Positions 42,716 to 51,459 of a stretch of 64,000 nucleotides of DNA are shown here, piece by piece (within the stretch, counting starts at the first letter, position 1; every line of letters begins with the position of its first letter). The notes under the pieces are model-generated. The model was not told where the DNA came from, did no database searches, and worked only from the letters and a program-made list of their open reading frames with translations. Made by a program: the position numbers and the translations under genes. The stretch is from Bacteroidales bacterium (GTDB taxonomy: Bacteria; Bacteroidota; Bacteroidia; Bacteroidales; Bacteroidaceae). The stretch is from contig SFIS01000002.1 of assembly GCA_004555245.1 (NCBI GenBank), positions 1 through 64,000 on the forward strand, given 5' to 3'.

Positions 42716-43375
42716 ATGAAAATCATAGACTTCTCTAAGCAAAAGAGCATCATCAACAAGTATGTCAGAGAGCTGCGCGACAAGGACATCCAGCGCGACA
42801 GACTGCGTTTCAGGCAGAACGTGATACGCATCGGACATGCCATGGCATACGAGGTGAGCAAAGTGTTGGAATACGGGGAGGTGGAGCTCGACACGCCTCT
42901 CGCTAAGGCCAAGGCCGTCGTCCCGTCTGAGGACATTGTCATCGCGACGGTGTTCAGGGCTGGACTGCCGCTCCACCAGGGCTTTCTCGACGTCTTCGAC
43001 GATGCCGGCAACGCTTTCGTCTCGGCATACAGATACTACAAGGACAAGGAGGGGACGGAAGTCGGCATAAGGATTGAATACATGGCGACACCGTGCCTGG
43101 AGGGCAAGACACTGATTCTCGTCGATCCCATGCTCGCGACCGGCGGAAGCATGGAGCTTGCATACGACGCATTCTGCACGAAAGGGAAACCGGCGAGGCT
43201 CATCATGGCGGCGGTAATAGCGGCGAGACCGGGCGTGGAGTATCTGAAGAAAATCTTCCCGTCGAACGACGTCATGCTATACTGCGCCGCCATTGACCCT
43301 CTGCTGAACGAGCACAAATATATCGTGCCGGGATTGGGAGACGCCGGAGACCTGATGTACGGCGAGAAATTGTAG
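42716..43375 (+). CDS. upp: Uracil phosphoribosyltransferase
   Basis: 219 residues. The 5-phosphoribosyl-diphosphate-binding loop is LILVDPMLATGGSMELAYDA (about 133-150), and the uracil-binding C-terminus is YIVPGLGDAGDLMYGE. It converts uracil and PRPP to UMP in pyrimidine salvage. It is divergent from pckA and converges on the MATE gene. The short region between (43376-43437) is unusually G+C-rich with several inverted GGCGG-type runs and may act as terminator. Confidence 0.96.
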   Translation: MKIIDFSKQKSIINKYVRELRDKDIQRDRLRFRQNVIRIGHAMAYEVSKVLEYGEVELDTPLAKAKAVVPSEDIVIATVFRAGLPLHQGFLDVFDDAGNAFVSAYRYYKDKEGTEVGIRIEYMATPCLEGKTLILVDPMLATGGSMELAYDAFCTKGKPARLIMAAVIAARPGVEYLKKIFPSNDVMLYCAAIDPLLNEHKYIVPGLGDAGDLMYGEKL

Positions 43376-43437
43376 TGCGGCAGGCACCGCCGGCGGACCT
43401 GCGAGACACGGGACGGGAGCGGCGGGGCGGCGGGGGG

Positions 43438-44973
43438 TCAGACCGTGAACGCCTTGCCGCGCCACCGCTGCGAATGCCAGCGGCGCATGAGAATGATGCC
43501 GCGCAGATTCTCGTCCATGCAGAAGGCAATCCAGATGCCTATGAGGCCGAAGCCGAGCGGAAGCCCGAGAAGCCAGGCTATGCCAACGGCGACGCTCCAC
43601 TGGCATATAACGCCGACGACGACAGGATAGACGGCGTCGCCCGTGGCACGCAGTGTGCCGCACGCAAAGATGTTCTTAACCCTGCCGTAGCTGAGGAAGA
43701 AATCGATGCAGAAGATGTACGTGCCAAGGCGGACAATCTCCGCATTTGTGGTCAGGCACGTCATCAGCGCATGGCCGCCAAGCGCAAGGAGGGCGGCGAC
43801 GACAAGCGTCAGCGTCATGCCGATGCGATAGACGTAGTTGCCGAGGATGTAGGCGGCACGGTAGCGAAGGCGGCCTACATAGTGTCCGACAAGGATGTCG
43901 CCGCCCTGGACGATGCTCGAACTGAAGAGGATGACGAAGGTGATGGTTGTAGTGCAATAGACTTTCGTCGTCAGGGCGTCGGTGCTGATCTGGTTGATGA
44001 AATATGTTATGACAATCTGCGAAAGCGAGTAGGACATCTCCTCGCTCATCGCCGGGATGCCGATATGGAAGAGATTCTTCAGCTCCTGCCACGGGAAGGG
44101 GCGGAAATAGCGGCGGAACGACGTGTTGATGGCTGTGACGGCACTGACCGACCTGGCTGCCGCCCTGACAGGCAGCTTCAGTATGAGATACGAGGCACGC
44201 AGCGTGTAGAGGGGCAGCTGCAGCAGATGATGCCCCATGCGGCGGGGCATGGCGGAAGAGAGGAGATTCTGAAGACGGGAGAGGAGGGGCACGGAGCCTG
44301 CACCGGCGACACTGCCCGCAGAAGGCCATACGGAAGGCATGAAGCACGCGAGGATGACTACGGAGGCGATGCGGCTGCCAGCAGTGGCCCATGCGGCTCC
44401 TTCTACACCCAGGGCGGGGCAGCCCCAATGGCCGAAGATGAGCGCGTAGTTGCCCGCGATGTTCATGACATTGACAGCGACGGTGGCAAGCATGGGCTTC
44501 AGGGTCTTGCCCGTCGAACGGAGAGAGGCACTGAACGTGAGAGACAAGGCCTGGACGAAAGACAGGCCGCCGGCTATGCGGAGATACAGGACACCGTCGT
44601 CCATGAGCCCTTCGCGCAGACCGAAGGCGCGCAACATAGGCTCTGCCCACAGCCATAGCATGACACTCACCGCAACGCCGAGCAGAGTGTTGACAAGCAC
44701 GGCTATGCCGACAATCTGCATGAAACGAGTGCGGAGACCGGCACCGAAATACTGGGCGCAAAGGATGGCGGCACCCATCGACACAAACTGATAGATGAGA
44801 AACACAAACGACACAAGCTGGTTGTCAAGTCCGACAGCGGCGACGGCATCGTCGCTGAAACGTGACAGCATGACCGTATCGACTGCACCGAGCAGCATGA
44901 CGAGCGCGATGTCGATGAAAATCGGCAACGTAAGCCTGTAGAGAGATTTCTTCAGAGAGATATTATCCTTCAT
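43438..44973 (-). CDS. MATE-family efflux transporter
   Basis: 511 residues from the ATG at 44971-44973 (MKDNISLKKSLYRLTLPIFI); an extension to 45021 is not needed. About 12 hydrophobic helices, with the MatE segments VMLLGAVDTVMLSRFSDDAV and YQFVSMGAAILCAQYFGAG, and a second repeat half beginning near GIPAMSEEMSYSLSQIVITY. It exports drugs or metabolites coupled to H+ or Na+ across the inner membrane; the substrate is unknown. The middle (about 235-300) is a longer than usual cytoplasmic loop rich in Ser, Arg and Leu. Confidence 0.93.
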   Translation of the reverse strand: MKDNISLKKSLYRLTLPIFIDIALVMLLGAVDTVMLSRFSDDAVAAVGLDNQLVSFVFLIYQFVSMGAAILCAQYFGAGLRTRFMQIVGIAVLVNTLLGVAVSVMLWLWAEPMLRAFGLREGLMDDGVLYLRIAGGLSFVQALSLTFSASLRSTGKTLKPMLATVAVNVMNIAGNYALIFGHWGCPALGVEGAAWATAGSRIASVVILACFMPSVWPSAGSVAGAGSVPLLSRLQNLLSSAMPRRMGHHLLQLPLYTLRASYLILKLPVRAAARSVSAVTAINTSFRRYFRPFPWQELKNLFHIGIPAMSEEMSYSLSQIVITYFINQISTDALTTKVYCTTTITFVILFSSSIVQGGDILVGHYVGRLRYRAAYILGNYVYRIGMTLTLVVAALLALGGHALMTCLTTNAEIVRLGTYIFCIDFFLSYGRVKNIFACGTLRATGDAVYPVVVGVICQWSVAVGIAWLLGLPLGFGLIGIWIAFCMDENLRGIILMRRWHSQRWRGKAFTV

Positions 44974-45195
44974 ATTCCACTTACCTAAGAAAACATGTTG
45001 CATTATGAAAAGTGCGTGCAAAGATAGTGATTTTTATTTTTTTAAGGCAAAGAATCGTGAACTTTTTTTTTACTTTTATGATTTTTCGGGGTCATAAAGA
45101 TAGAAGCCGTTCGGAGCGGAACAGCTGAAACGACGGCAACAAAAGCATGGCTGATGCAGCGCAGCGCACCGGGCAGCGTGGTCAGACATGTACAA

Positions 45196-45638
45196 AAAGT
45201 ATCATAGACATATTGCGGCTGACACTTTCATGCACATTCTCCGCGACAGGAAAATCATGTTTCCAGAGGCGGAAAATACGGTTTGGGGTGTTGTTTCCAG
45301 CCTTTCGGGGTGTCATCTTGAGTGTTTTGGAAGGCAAGATAGTCAAAGTGAGGCTGCAAAATAGTCAAAGTGAGAGTGCAAGATTGACTTGATGGCGAGG
45401 CAAGATTGACTATATTGGAGGCGTTTTGCACGGTTTTTAACAGGCGAAAGACATGACGAAAAATCAGAAAATCACGTATAGCATTGTGTATCAACAACAT
45501 ACACAACAAACGGAAAGACAGTGAAAAACCGCCCTAAAATCGCCGTCGGGAAGGCGTGACGGATTCTGCGGCTGTATTTTCATGTCAAGATAGTATCATA
45601 CTTACCTTTTTACGGCAACGGATGATACTTTCTTGACA
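45196..45638 (+). repeat. Modular intergenic element, copy 2 (about 443 bp)
   Basis: It is collinear with 4608-5056. The left module is AAAGTATCATAGAC ... GCGGCTGACACTTTCATG (about 45198-45232), the four 22-bp units lie at 45334-45421, and the counterpart of the 16-bp hairpin is degraded (GAAAAACCGCCCTAAAATC ... GCGGCTGTATTTTC). The right hairpin is TGTCAAGATAGTATCATA ... TGATACTTTCTTGACA (about 45582-45638). The left and right modules resemble each other in direct orientation. Confidence 0.75.
45334..45421 (+). repeat. Four contiguous 22-bp units, copy 2
   Basis: Units start at 45334, 45356, 45378 and 45400, giving 88 bp exactly as in copy 1. Units 1-2 carry ATAGTCAAAGTGAG and units 3-4 carry AAGATTGACT. 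Unit 1 to unit 4 pairing is kept with one mismatch; unit 2 to unit 3 pairing is weaker. Confidence 0.85.
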
Positions 45639-45736
45639 TCGGCGAAGCAACGGAGGTCGGCACCGAAGACGACAATTATATTTCTACAACAAAAGAACAT
45701 TGAATTGCAAAACATTAACCAAAACAAACCACGATT

Positions 45737-46264
45737 ATGAAAAAGACATTCTTCATCACACTGCTCGCACTCATGATGTCAGCAGGATGCAACACGGCAA
45801 TGGCACAACAGCAGGACAGCGAAAAGCTACGCACGGAACGGGCGAAGCTACGCACGGACAAGGAAAGGCAGCGCATGACACGCGAACAGCTGGCAGAACG
45901 GCAGGCAAGATACATCGCAAGCACTATCGCTCTCGACGAGGAGACGACAGAGAAGTATGTACGCACATTCTGCGAATACCAGAAAGAGGTGTGGGCGCTG
46001 CGCCCTGACAGGAATAGAAAACGTCAGGCAGAGATGTCGGAAAGCGACATCGAGAAGAACATCAACGAGAAGTTCGACCGGGAGGAGAAACTGCTCGCCA
46101 TCAGAAAGAAATACTACAAGGAATACAGCAAGTTTATGACACAGAGACAGATACAACGTGCCTACGAACTGGAAAAGAAAGCGACGGGACAGCTCGTGAA
46201 GCGCAAGGCGAACATGCAGAACAGAAAAGGCGGCGCAAAACGGCAAAGAAAAGGACAGAAATAA
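45737..46264 (+). CDS. Secreted highly charged helical protein, Spy/CpxP-like in style
   Basis: 175 residues with signal peptide MKKTFFITLLALMMSAGCNTAMAQ; Cys 18 could make it a lipoprotein, but the A-x-A site before QQQ is also good. The body is almost entirely helical and charged (KLRTERAKLRTDKERQRMTR, then LDEETTEKYVRTFCEYQKEV), ending in a basic tail (RKGGAKRQRKGQK). Bacteroidota periplasmic proteins of this pattern are compared with Spy/CpxP chaperones, but I see no LTxxQ motif, so the function is open. It has its own strong terminator. Confidence 0.75.
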   Translation: MKKTFFITLLALMMSAGCNTAMAQQQDSEKLRTERAKLRTDKERQRMTREQLAERQARYIASTIALDEETTEKYVRTFCEYQKEVWALRPDRNRKRQAEMSESDIEKNINEKFDREEKLLAIRKKYYKEYSKFMTQRQIQRAYELEKKATGQLVKRKANMQNRKGGAKRQRKGQK

Positions 46265-46308
46265 GACTGCCGAACAGTGCGAAAGACTCTGCCGCAGAAC
46301 GGCGGAAC

Positions 46309-46353
46309 GAAGAATAGCGGGTGCAGCTCGACGAGCTGCACCCGCTATTCTTC
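46309..46353. terminator. 45-bp near-perfect palindrome, bidirectional terminator
   Basis: A 22-bp arm (46309-46330, starting GAAGAATAGCGGGTGC) is exactly inverted at 46332-46353 around one base. It serves the gene ending at 46264 and the reverse gntR gene, whose stop codon (46345-46347) lies inside the distal arm. TTCTTGTTC follows. Confidence 0.8.
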
Positions 46354-46716
46354 TTGTTCCTGAAATTTAAGATATTCTGTCACGATGTCGTCGATGGAGA
46401 CATCGAGCAGACGCATGTCATGAAAGAGCTTGGTGAGGGTGTCGTGCATGAGGGTCTCGCGGCGCTGTTCCGTGATGCGCTGCCTGGCTCCCTCGGCCAC
46501 GAAATATCCCATGCCGCGCTTCTGGAAGATGATGTTGTCGCGGCTCAGCTGCTCGTAGGCCTTCACTGCCGTATTGGCGTTGACCTGAAGGAGGGCTCCG
46601 TAGTCGCGAACGCTGGGGATGCGGGAGTGCTCCTGAAGCCTGCCCGAGAGTATCTCGGTGCAGATACGGTCGTAAATCTGAAGGTAGATGGGCTTTTCCT
46701 GTGAGAAAATCTGCAT
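46345..46716 (-). CDS. GntR-family regulator, YtrA subfamily
   Basis: 123 residues, the short YtrA type. The winged helix includes PIYLQIYDRICTEILSGRLQ, RIPSVRDYGALLQVNANTAV and KAYEQLSRDNIIFQKRGMGY. A short helical dimerisation tail follows rather than a ligand domain. YtrA regulators control adjacent ABC transporters; here the gene is last in a unit with an ABC ATPase, a GIN-domain protein and a permease, which it probably autoregulates. Its final codons lie within the 45-bp palindrome. Confidence 0.93.
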   Translation of the reverse strand: MQIFSQEKPIYLQIYDRICTEILSGRLQEHSRIPSVRDYGALLQVNANTAVKAYEQLSRDNIIFQKRGMGYFVAEGARQRITEQRRETLMHDTLTKLFHDMRLLDVSIDDIVTEYLKFQEQEE

Positions 46717-46759
46717 GATAATATTATTCTATGGGGTTCGGGATAATGTGTGGCCGGCA

Positions 46760-47551
46760 TCAGTTGTGAACCTTGTTGTTGATCACCTGGATGCGGCAGA
46801 AGAGACGGTAGGACAGCCAGTAGTTGAACGCTGATAGCAAGACGGTCACGAGGTAGGCCATCAAGCGGACTGGAAAATCGTCTGGCTGGAAACGCAGGAC
46901 TATGACGTAACCGTTCTGTTCGGCAAAGGCGTCAGCGGCTCCTAACACCGCACCGGCACAGAGCGTTATAGACATGGGGATAAGCATCCATAGCAGCGCT
47001 GTCCACAGCATGGGACGGCGGCGGAAGTAACAGGAGCCGAACACGAAGGTGGAGTGTACGAAAAGCAGAAACATACATATCGCACCCGGTTCTGAAGAAA
47101 ACCACGACATCTCTGAGAAGAACAGTGACGTCAGAGAAAAGGCTGTCTTTGCTATCACAAAAGAAAGCAACGCCTGAAGACAGTCGGCAGCAAGCAGCCC
47201 GACAAAGAACAGCAGGGCGGAGATGATGGTCTTGTAAATGAAGTTTGTGGCATATTTCTCGATGTTGGATGCAGGCAGCATCGAGTAGCTTATGATTGTC
47301 TGCTTCGTCCGGAGATTGAAAGTAAGCTCAGAAGCAAACGCCATCATCGTGACGGGGAACAGCAGCACGCACAACTTCGCGGCGGTACTGACGGCGTTGT
47401 AGTCTGCCATGCCGGATAACCATGACGATATGCTGGTCATAACCGCGATGAAAAAGCAGGCGGCAGCAAAGCGGAGTATGGTGTTCAGCAGATTGCGCTT
47501 GTTGCCTATGATGTTCCATTTCAGGAGATTGAGGAATCTTGTCGTATTCAT
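46760..47551 (-). CDS. ABC-type transporter permease-like membrane protein
   Basis: 263 residues from the ATG at 47549-47551 (MNTTRFLNLLKWNIIGNKRN). About six hydrophobic segments, e.g. FAAACFFIAVMTSISSWLSG, ISALLFFVGLLAADCLQALL and AICMFLLFVHSTFVFGSCYF. No strong family motif is seen. Position between the ATPase/GIN genes and gntR suggests the membrane half of that exporter (ABC-2 style). The gene upstream ends 131 bp away. Confidence 0.75.
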   Translation of the reverse strand: MNTTRFLNLLKWNIIGNKRNLLNTILRFAAACFFIAVMTSISSWLSGMADYNAVSTAAKLCVLLFPVTMMAFASELTFNLRTKQTIISYSMLPASNIEKYATNFIYKTIISALLFFVGLLAADCLQALLSFVIAKTAFSLTSLFFSEMSWFSSEPGAICMFLLFVHSTFVFGSCYFRRRPMLWTALLWMLIPMSITLCAGAVLGAADAFAEQNGYVIVLRFQPDDFPVRLMAYLVTVLLSAFNYWLSYRLFCRIQVINNKVHN

Positions 47552-47682
47552 TGTATTGTAGGTTTTGGAATGTGCGGGGCTGAAGGCAGACACCGCCGGT
47601 TATGTTCTTAATGAAGCATGGGGGTCACGCAAGGGGTGACGGAGGGCCGGAGAGAAGCGGGCAGAAGGTGCCGGACCGCCTC

Positions 47683-48468
47683 TTACGGATGCTTCAGCGT
47701 GAGATTTGTTGTGTCGATTTCTCCTGACCCCGCAATGTTCTTGACCAACGTGTCGAGTTCGCCGGTAAGCTCTATCGCGCCGCTGCCGGCTATCTCTGCC
47801 TCAGCATGGCCGCAGGCGTTCATCTTCAATGCTATATCACCGCTGCCCGCTATGCCGATTTCGGTATGTTTCGCGTCATACAACGACGCCTCGATGTCGC
47901 CGCTGCCAGCTATGGAGAATTTCGCATTCTCTGACACAGCCTTCACTATCTTCATGTCACCGCTGCCCTGGACAGAGCAGCTGAGGTTGCCGGCCTTGAC
48001 TTCAGAGAGCTCTACGTCGCCGCTGCCGGAAATGCTGACAATCATGTCCGGGACAACCATCGCGTCCTTACACTCGAACTCCGAACTGCCGTTGACGTGG
48101 AGTTTCTCCAATGACGGACCGCTGACATAAGCCACGATGTCAGCGTTGTCCCTCCCGAGGACAATGACATTGCTTGTGCCATGGTTGAGATTACAACTCA
48201 GACGGAGCGTCCCGGTTTCAGAGACTTCTACATCGACTGACTTCATGCACGACTCACTGCAGCGAAGCAGGACGGACGCAGTGTCTGATACGGTGTAGAT
48301 GACATCGATGCCCGACGCCTCGATGCCGTTGAAGTCTGACACCGGGAATGTCTTCTCGACAATCTCTGAATCGTCAACCTTGACTACGCTCATAGAGCAT
48401 GAGCACAACAGGAAGGATATGAGAGCCATGACGGCTGCTACGATTGAATTATATACATTGACTTTCAT
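47683..48468 (-). CDS. GIN-domain (DUF2807) lipoprotein
   Basis: 261 residues from the ATG at 48466-48468. The lipoprotein signal has its lipobox in ALISFLLCSCS. The body is the head-GIN beta-helix fold: FPVSDFNGIEASGIDVIYTV, then a series of GSGDIE/GSGDM-type turns (residues about 125-250) that recur every 20-25 residues. Family function is unknown; members are envelope-located. It is placed inside the ABC operon, suggesting a role in the same envelope process. Confidence 0.88.
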   Translation of the reverse strand: MKVNVYNSIVAAVMALISFLLCSCSMSVVKVDDSEIVEKTFPVSDFNGIEASGIDVIYTVSDTASVLLRCSESCMKSVDVEVSETGTLRLSCNLNHGTSNVIVLGRDNADIVAYVSGPSLEKLHVNGSSEFECKDAMVVPDMIVSISGSGDVELSEVKAGNLSCSVQGSGDMKIVKAVSENAKFSIAGSGDIEASLYDAKHTEIGIAGSGDIALKMNACGHAEAEIAGSGAIELTGELDTLVKNIAGSGEIDTTNLTLKHP

Positions 48469-48581
48469 AATGACTGGTTTTATATTGTTTGGGGGTGGAA
48501 TTTGTTTCTCTCGGGATTTGTCGCGTGCTCCGCAGAGATGGCGGATTGGCACACGGAGGCGACAGGGAAATTGTACGCCCG

Positions 48582-49403
48582 CTATCTGACACCTTCCTTT
48601 ATCGACGTGACGGCGTTGAAGAGGACTTCGAGATTTATTTGCGTCTCAGGTCTCGTGCCGCGCTTGGCCATCACGATGTTGCCTCTTGGAGAAGGCTCGG
48701 CATACAGAGCGTCGGCCATGTCATCGACGGTACGCTCTTCAAACACATACTCGCGGCAAATATCCTCGGTCGATTTATTCAACAAGATACCGTTTTCTGA
48801 CATAATGACAACGTGGTCGAGAACTGCCTCTACGTCGTGTACCTGATGGGTGGAGATGATGATGGTACGCTCATCGGTCATGTTGCGGCTGATAACTCTC
48901 CTGAACTGAGCCTTCGAAGGTATGTCAAGACCGTTGGTAGGCTCGTCCATAAGAAGGTAGCGGGTGCCGGTCGCTATGGCGAAACTCATGAAGGCCTTCT
49001 TCTTCTGACCCATCGACAACTCGTTGAGATTGATGTTCTCAGGCAAATCAAACTCCTTGAGACATTCGTTAAGAACGATTTCTGAGAAGCGGGGATAGAA
49101 CGGGGCGGTAATCTTAACATACTCACTCATCGTGGTGTTTGGCAGAAAGAACTCCTCCGGACACAGGAAAACATCCTTCAGAAACTCCGGACTGCGTTTG
49201 ATGCTGAGCATACCGTCCACTTTTACACTGCCCATATCGGGTTTCAACAAGCCGCTTATTAGATAGAGCAAAGTGCTCTTCCCTACTCCGTTCTTGCCCA
49301 AGAGACCACATATCCGGTTCTCTGACAGGCTCAGGCTGAGATGCTTCAGCACATCGCGCTTGGAGCCCCGATACTTGAAACTAAGGTTTTCAACATTGAT
49401 CAT
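48582..49403 (-). CDS. ABC transporter ATP-binding protein
   Basis: 273 residues. Walker A GKNGVGKSTLLY (36-47), signature LSMGQKKKAFMSFAIATG (about 130), Walker B YLLMDEPTNGLD (about 150) and the switch His in IIISTHQVHDVEAV. First gene of a four-gene reverse unit (ATPase, GIN lipoprotein, permease, GntR) behind a consensus promoter. It powers export by the downstream permease; the substrate is unknown. Confidence 0.93.
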   Translation of the reverse strand: MINVENLSFKYRGSKRDVLKHLSLSLSENRICGLLGKNGVGKSTLLYLISGLLKPDMGSVKVDGMLSIKRSPEFLKDVFLCPEEFFLPNTTMSEYVKITAPFYPRFSEIVLNECLKEFDLPENINLNELSMGQKKKAFMSFAIATGTRYLLMDEPTNGLDIPSKAQFRRVISRNMTDERTIIISTHQVHDVEAVLDHVVIMSENGILLNKSTEDICREYVFEERTVDDMADALYAEPSPRGNIVMAKRGTRPETQINLEVLFNAVTSIKEGVR

Positions 49404-49483
49404 CGTTATGCCTCCTATGCTTTTTTTGATTGTTTTGGTTTGTCTATTAAGTTATATTAGTGTACTACTGTTGTAATACACCG

Positions 49484-49515
49484 CAAAAGTATGTATTTTC
49501 CAGGTTTCCAGCAAA
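49484..49515 (-). promoter_or_regulatory. Promoter of the ABC/GIN/permease/gntR operon
   Basis: Reverse-strand TTTG (49512-49515) and TACTTTTG (49484-49491) with a 20-bp spacer match the consensus. The start codon is 80 bp downstream. Confidence 0.78.
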
Positions 49516-49628
49516 TTTACATGGGTGTATTTAACATTCTATACGAGAAAGCCGTATAATATTAACTGCCGTTAACAAAAATATGTGTTGTTTGGATAAA
49601 AAAGCGCAGCAAGCGTTTAAAACACAAA

Positions 49629-49662
49629 ATGCGCCACATGAGGATGTGACGCATCGGAAGAA
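49629..49662 (-). terminator. Terminator at the end of the por operon
   Basis: On the reverse strand ATGCGTCACAT pairs with ATGTGGCGCAT (one G-U) around CCTC, followed by TTTGTGTTTT. It lies 33 bp past the stop of the barrel gene. Confidence 0.8.
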
Positions 49663-49686
49663 GGTATTGGTATGTATGCTAATGAA

Positions 49687-50310
49687 TCAGAAATAGTAGG
49701 CAAGGCCTATCTGCCAGCCTCCCGTCTTGCTTTTCACTTCGTTGACGGTGTGGGTGACAGCATCCGTGAACTTGAACTCACCGGTCTTGCCGCACGGGAT
49801 GTTGTAGTTGGCTTTCAGTTCGAGGTGGTTGACAAGCATGACACCGGCACCGAGGTTGATGCTTATGTCGCTGTTGCTCCATGAATAAGAGTATTCTTCT
49901 ACGTCCTTGTCGCCGACGAGGAAGGCAAACTGCGGACCGCCGAAGATGAACAAGCTTGCCTTGTCGCCCAATCCGAAGCCTTTACGCAGGTTAATCGGCA
50001 AAGCAACGGTCTTGCGGCGCAGCGACGGACCTTCTATTGTTGCAGAACTTTCGTCGTCAGCCAGATATATATCCGGGTCTGCCTCCCACTGGTTGTAGAT
50101 GACAGAGGCATCGATGTCGAAGCCAAGCGGCAGACCTATCTTCACTGTCGGGCCTATGTAGAAGCCCGTCTGGTTGGAAGAATCGAACACAGAACTGTCA
50201 AAAGACATGTTCGTGATGTTAAGTCCGCCTCGCAGACCGAACTTTACCTTTGCATCGGCTGTTGCCGACATGCAGACAATAGCAATGATGATGATCAGTG
50301 TCTTACGCAT
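49687..50310 (-). CDS. PorT-type outer-membrane beta-barrel protein
   Basis: 207 residues from the ATG at 50308-50310 (signal peptide MRKTLIIIIAIVCMSATADA). The barrel-type body starts KVKFGLRGGLNITNMSF and ends GGWQIGLAYYF. Members of this OMP_b-brl family, including PorT of type IX secretion, are common in Bacteroidota. It lies 102 bp after porN and shares the downstream terminator, so it may be co-transcribed with the secretion genes. The name PorT itself cannot be assigned. Confidence 0.8.
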   Translation of the reverse strand: MRKTLIIIIAIVCMSATADAKVKFGLRGGLNITNMSFDSSVFDSSNQTGFYIGPTVKIGLPLGFDIDASVIYNQWEADPDIYLADDESSATIEGPSLRRKTVALPINLRKGFGLGDKASLFIFGGPQFAFLVGDKDVEEYSYSWSNSDISINLGAGVMLVNHLELKANYNIPCGKTGEFKFTDAVTHTVNEVKSKTGGWQIGLAYYF

Positions 50311-50412
50311 ATTTGTATGTAGGTTAAGTGCCTTTTGTTGTTTGACAAGGTGAGGGTTGGCGGCCGGAAGGCTCAAGCGCGGTGTAGGAGGACGCGCATC
50401 ACGCGGCGAGAC

Positions 50413-51459
50413 TTAGTGCCGCTCGCGTCTGACAGAAACTCTCGCGGCTGACGAGGAAGTGCTCTTGGCTGGCTTGCTTGTCTGCTTCTTTGAGACGGAC
50501 GACGACGAACTGCGGCGGTTGTTCTGCTTCTTAGCCTTCTTCTTGCCAGACTTTTCAGCCGCAACTTTCACTTTTGCAATGCTGTCGAGAGAATCTTTCT
50601 TTGCCTGATCGCCATAGACATTCTTCTCGAAGGCGAGCAACTCGTTCTCTATACGCTGCTGTTCCTTCTGCATGGCAGAATCTGTCGGACAGTATTGCGC
50701 GAGTGTCCTGCCAAGCATATTGTTCGTTTTGTAGATGTCACCCTTGTATTTGTTCTGTGTGAAATAGTCGTCGGCAGACATCACGGCAGCGTTGTTGACA
50801 TCAGATGTCATAACGTTCTGCTTGGCGAGGAAAGGCGCAAGGTCGTCGTATTTCACCCAGAAGAGCGGATATTTCGCCGTCCCGTCGCCGAAATCATCCT
50901 CTCTGCTCATCACCGGGCAAAGCGCAATGACTTTCTTGTGGAATGTGGCTGTCGCCTGGTCGTAGTATGCCGACTCCTTTATATAATACGACTTCACCTC
51001 ACGCGAAGGGATGTCGGCATTGTCAAGACGCAGCTTTCCGTCAACCCGCTCGTAGTAGATGTGGTAGTTGTCAAGAAGCGCACGAGGCCTGACACGTGCA
51101 GAATCGTTGTACACCTCGTTGCCGTCGAGACGGTATTCGTATGCAGGCACCTGACCAGAGAGGACGAGCTTGAAGATGTAGGTGAACATGTTCATCTGGC
51201 CATCGACAGGCTCTACGGGATAGTAAAGCCCGGAGTTGGCGTTCTGCATGAGGTCCAGTTCGCGGTAGATGTCTCTTCTCCACACAACATCCTCGTCCAT
51301 CGGAGCGGATGTAGGGAATGAGATTTGCGCCCTGGTAGTGAGAGCGTTGCTTCTCGACTGCGTCGTCTCTCTCGCCGTATTGCGGCGGGCGGCGGGCTGT
51401 GCCATGGCATACTGCACGGCAACGACAGCCAGCATGAGTATGGTGATAGTCTTTCTCAT
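50413..51459 (-). CDS. porN: Type IX secretion system component PorN/GldN
   Basis: 348 residues with signal peptide MRKTITILMLAVVAVQYAMA. The GldN core includes DEDVVWRRDIYRELDLMQNA, then NSGLYYPVEPVDGQMNMFTY and VKYDDLAPFLAKQNVMTSDV. The C-terminus is an unusually basic Ser/Lys/Arg tail (about 300-348). PorN forms the periplasmic ring with the PorK lipoprotein. The start codon overlaps the porM stop by one base (TAATG). Role and order match porPKLMN of Porphyromonas. Confidence 0.92.
   Translation of the reverse strand: MRKTITILMLAVVAVQYAMAQPAARRNTARETTQSRSNALTTRAQISFPTSAPMDEDVVWRRDIYRELDLMQNANSGLYYPVEPVDGQMNMFTYIFKLVLSGQVPAYEYRLDGNEVYNDSARVRPRALLDNYHIYYERVDGKLRLDNADIPSREVKSYYIKESAYYDQATATFHKKVIALCPVMSREDDFGDGTAKYPLFWVKYDDLAPFLAKQNVMTSDVNNAAVMSADDYFTQNKYKGDIYKTNNMLGRTLAQYCPTDSAMQKEQQRIENELLAFEKNVYGDQAKKDSLDSIAKVKVAAEKSGKKKAKKQNNRRSSSSSVSKKQTSKPAKSTSSSAARVSVRRERH

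Larger units (their letters stand above)
44974..45736. other. Intergenic region containing modular element copy 2
   Basis: About 760 bp between the divergent MATE gene and a periplasmic-protein gene. The element spans 45196-45638. An ORF at 45147-45392 overlies it and is judged non-coding. TATATTTC near 45677 may be a -7 box for the downstream gene. Confidence 0.7.
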
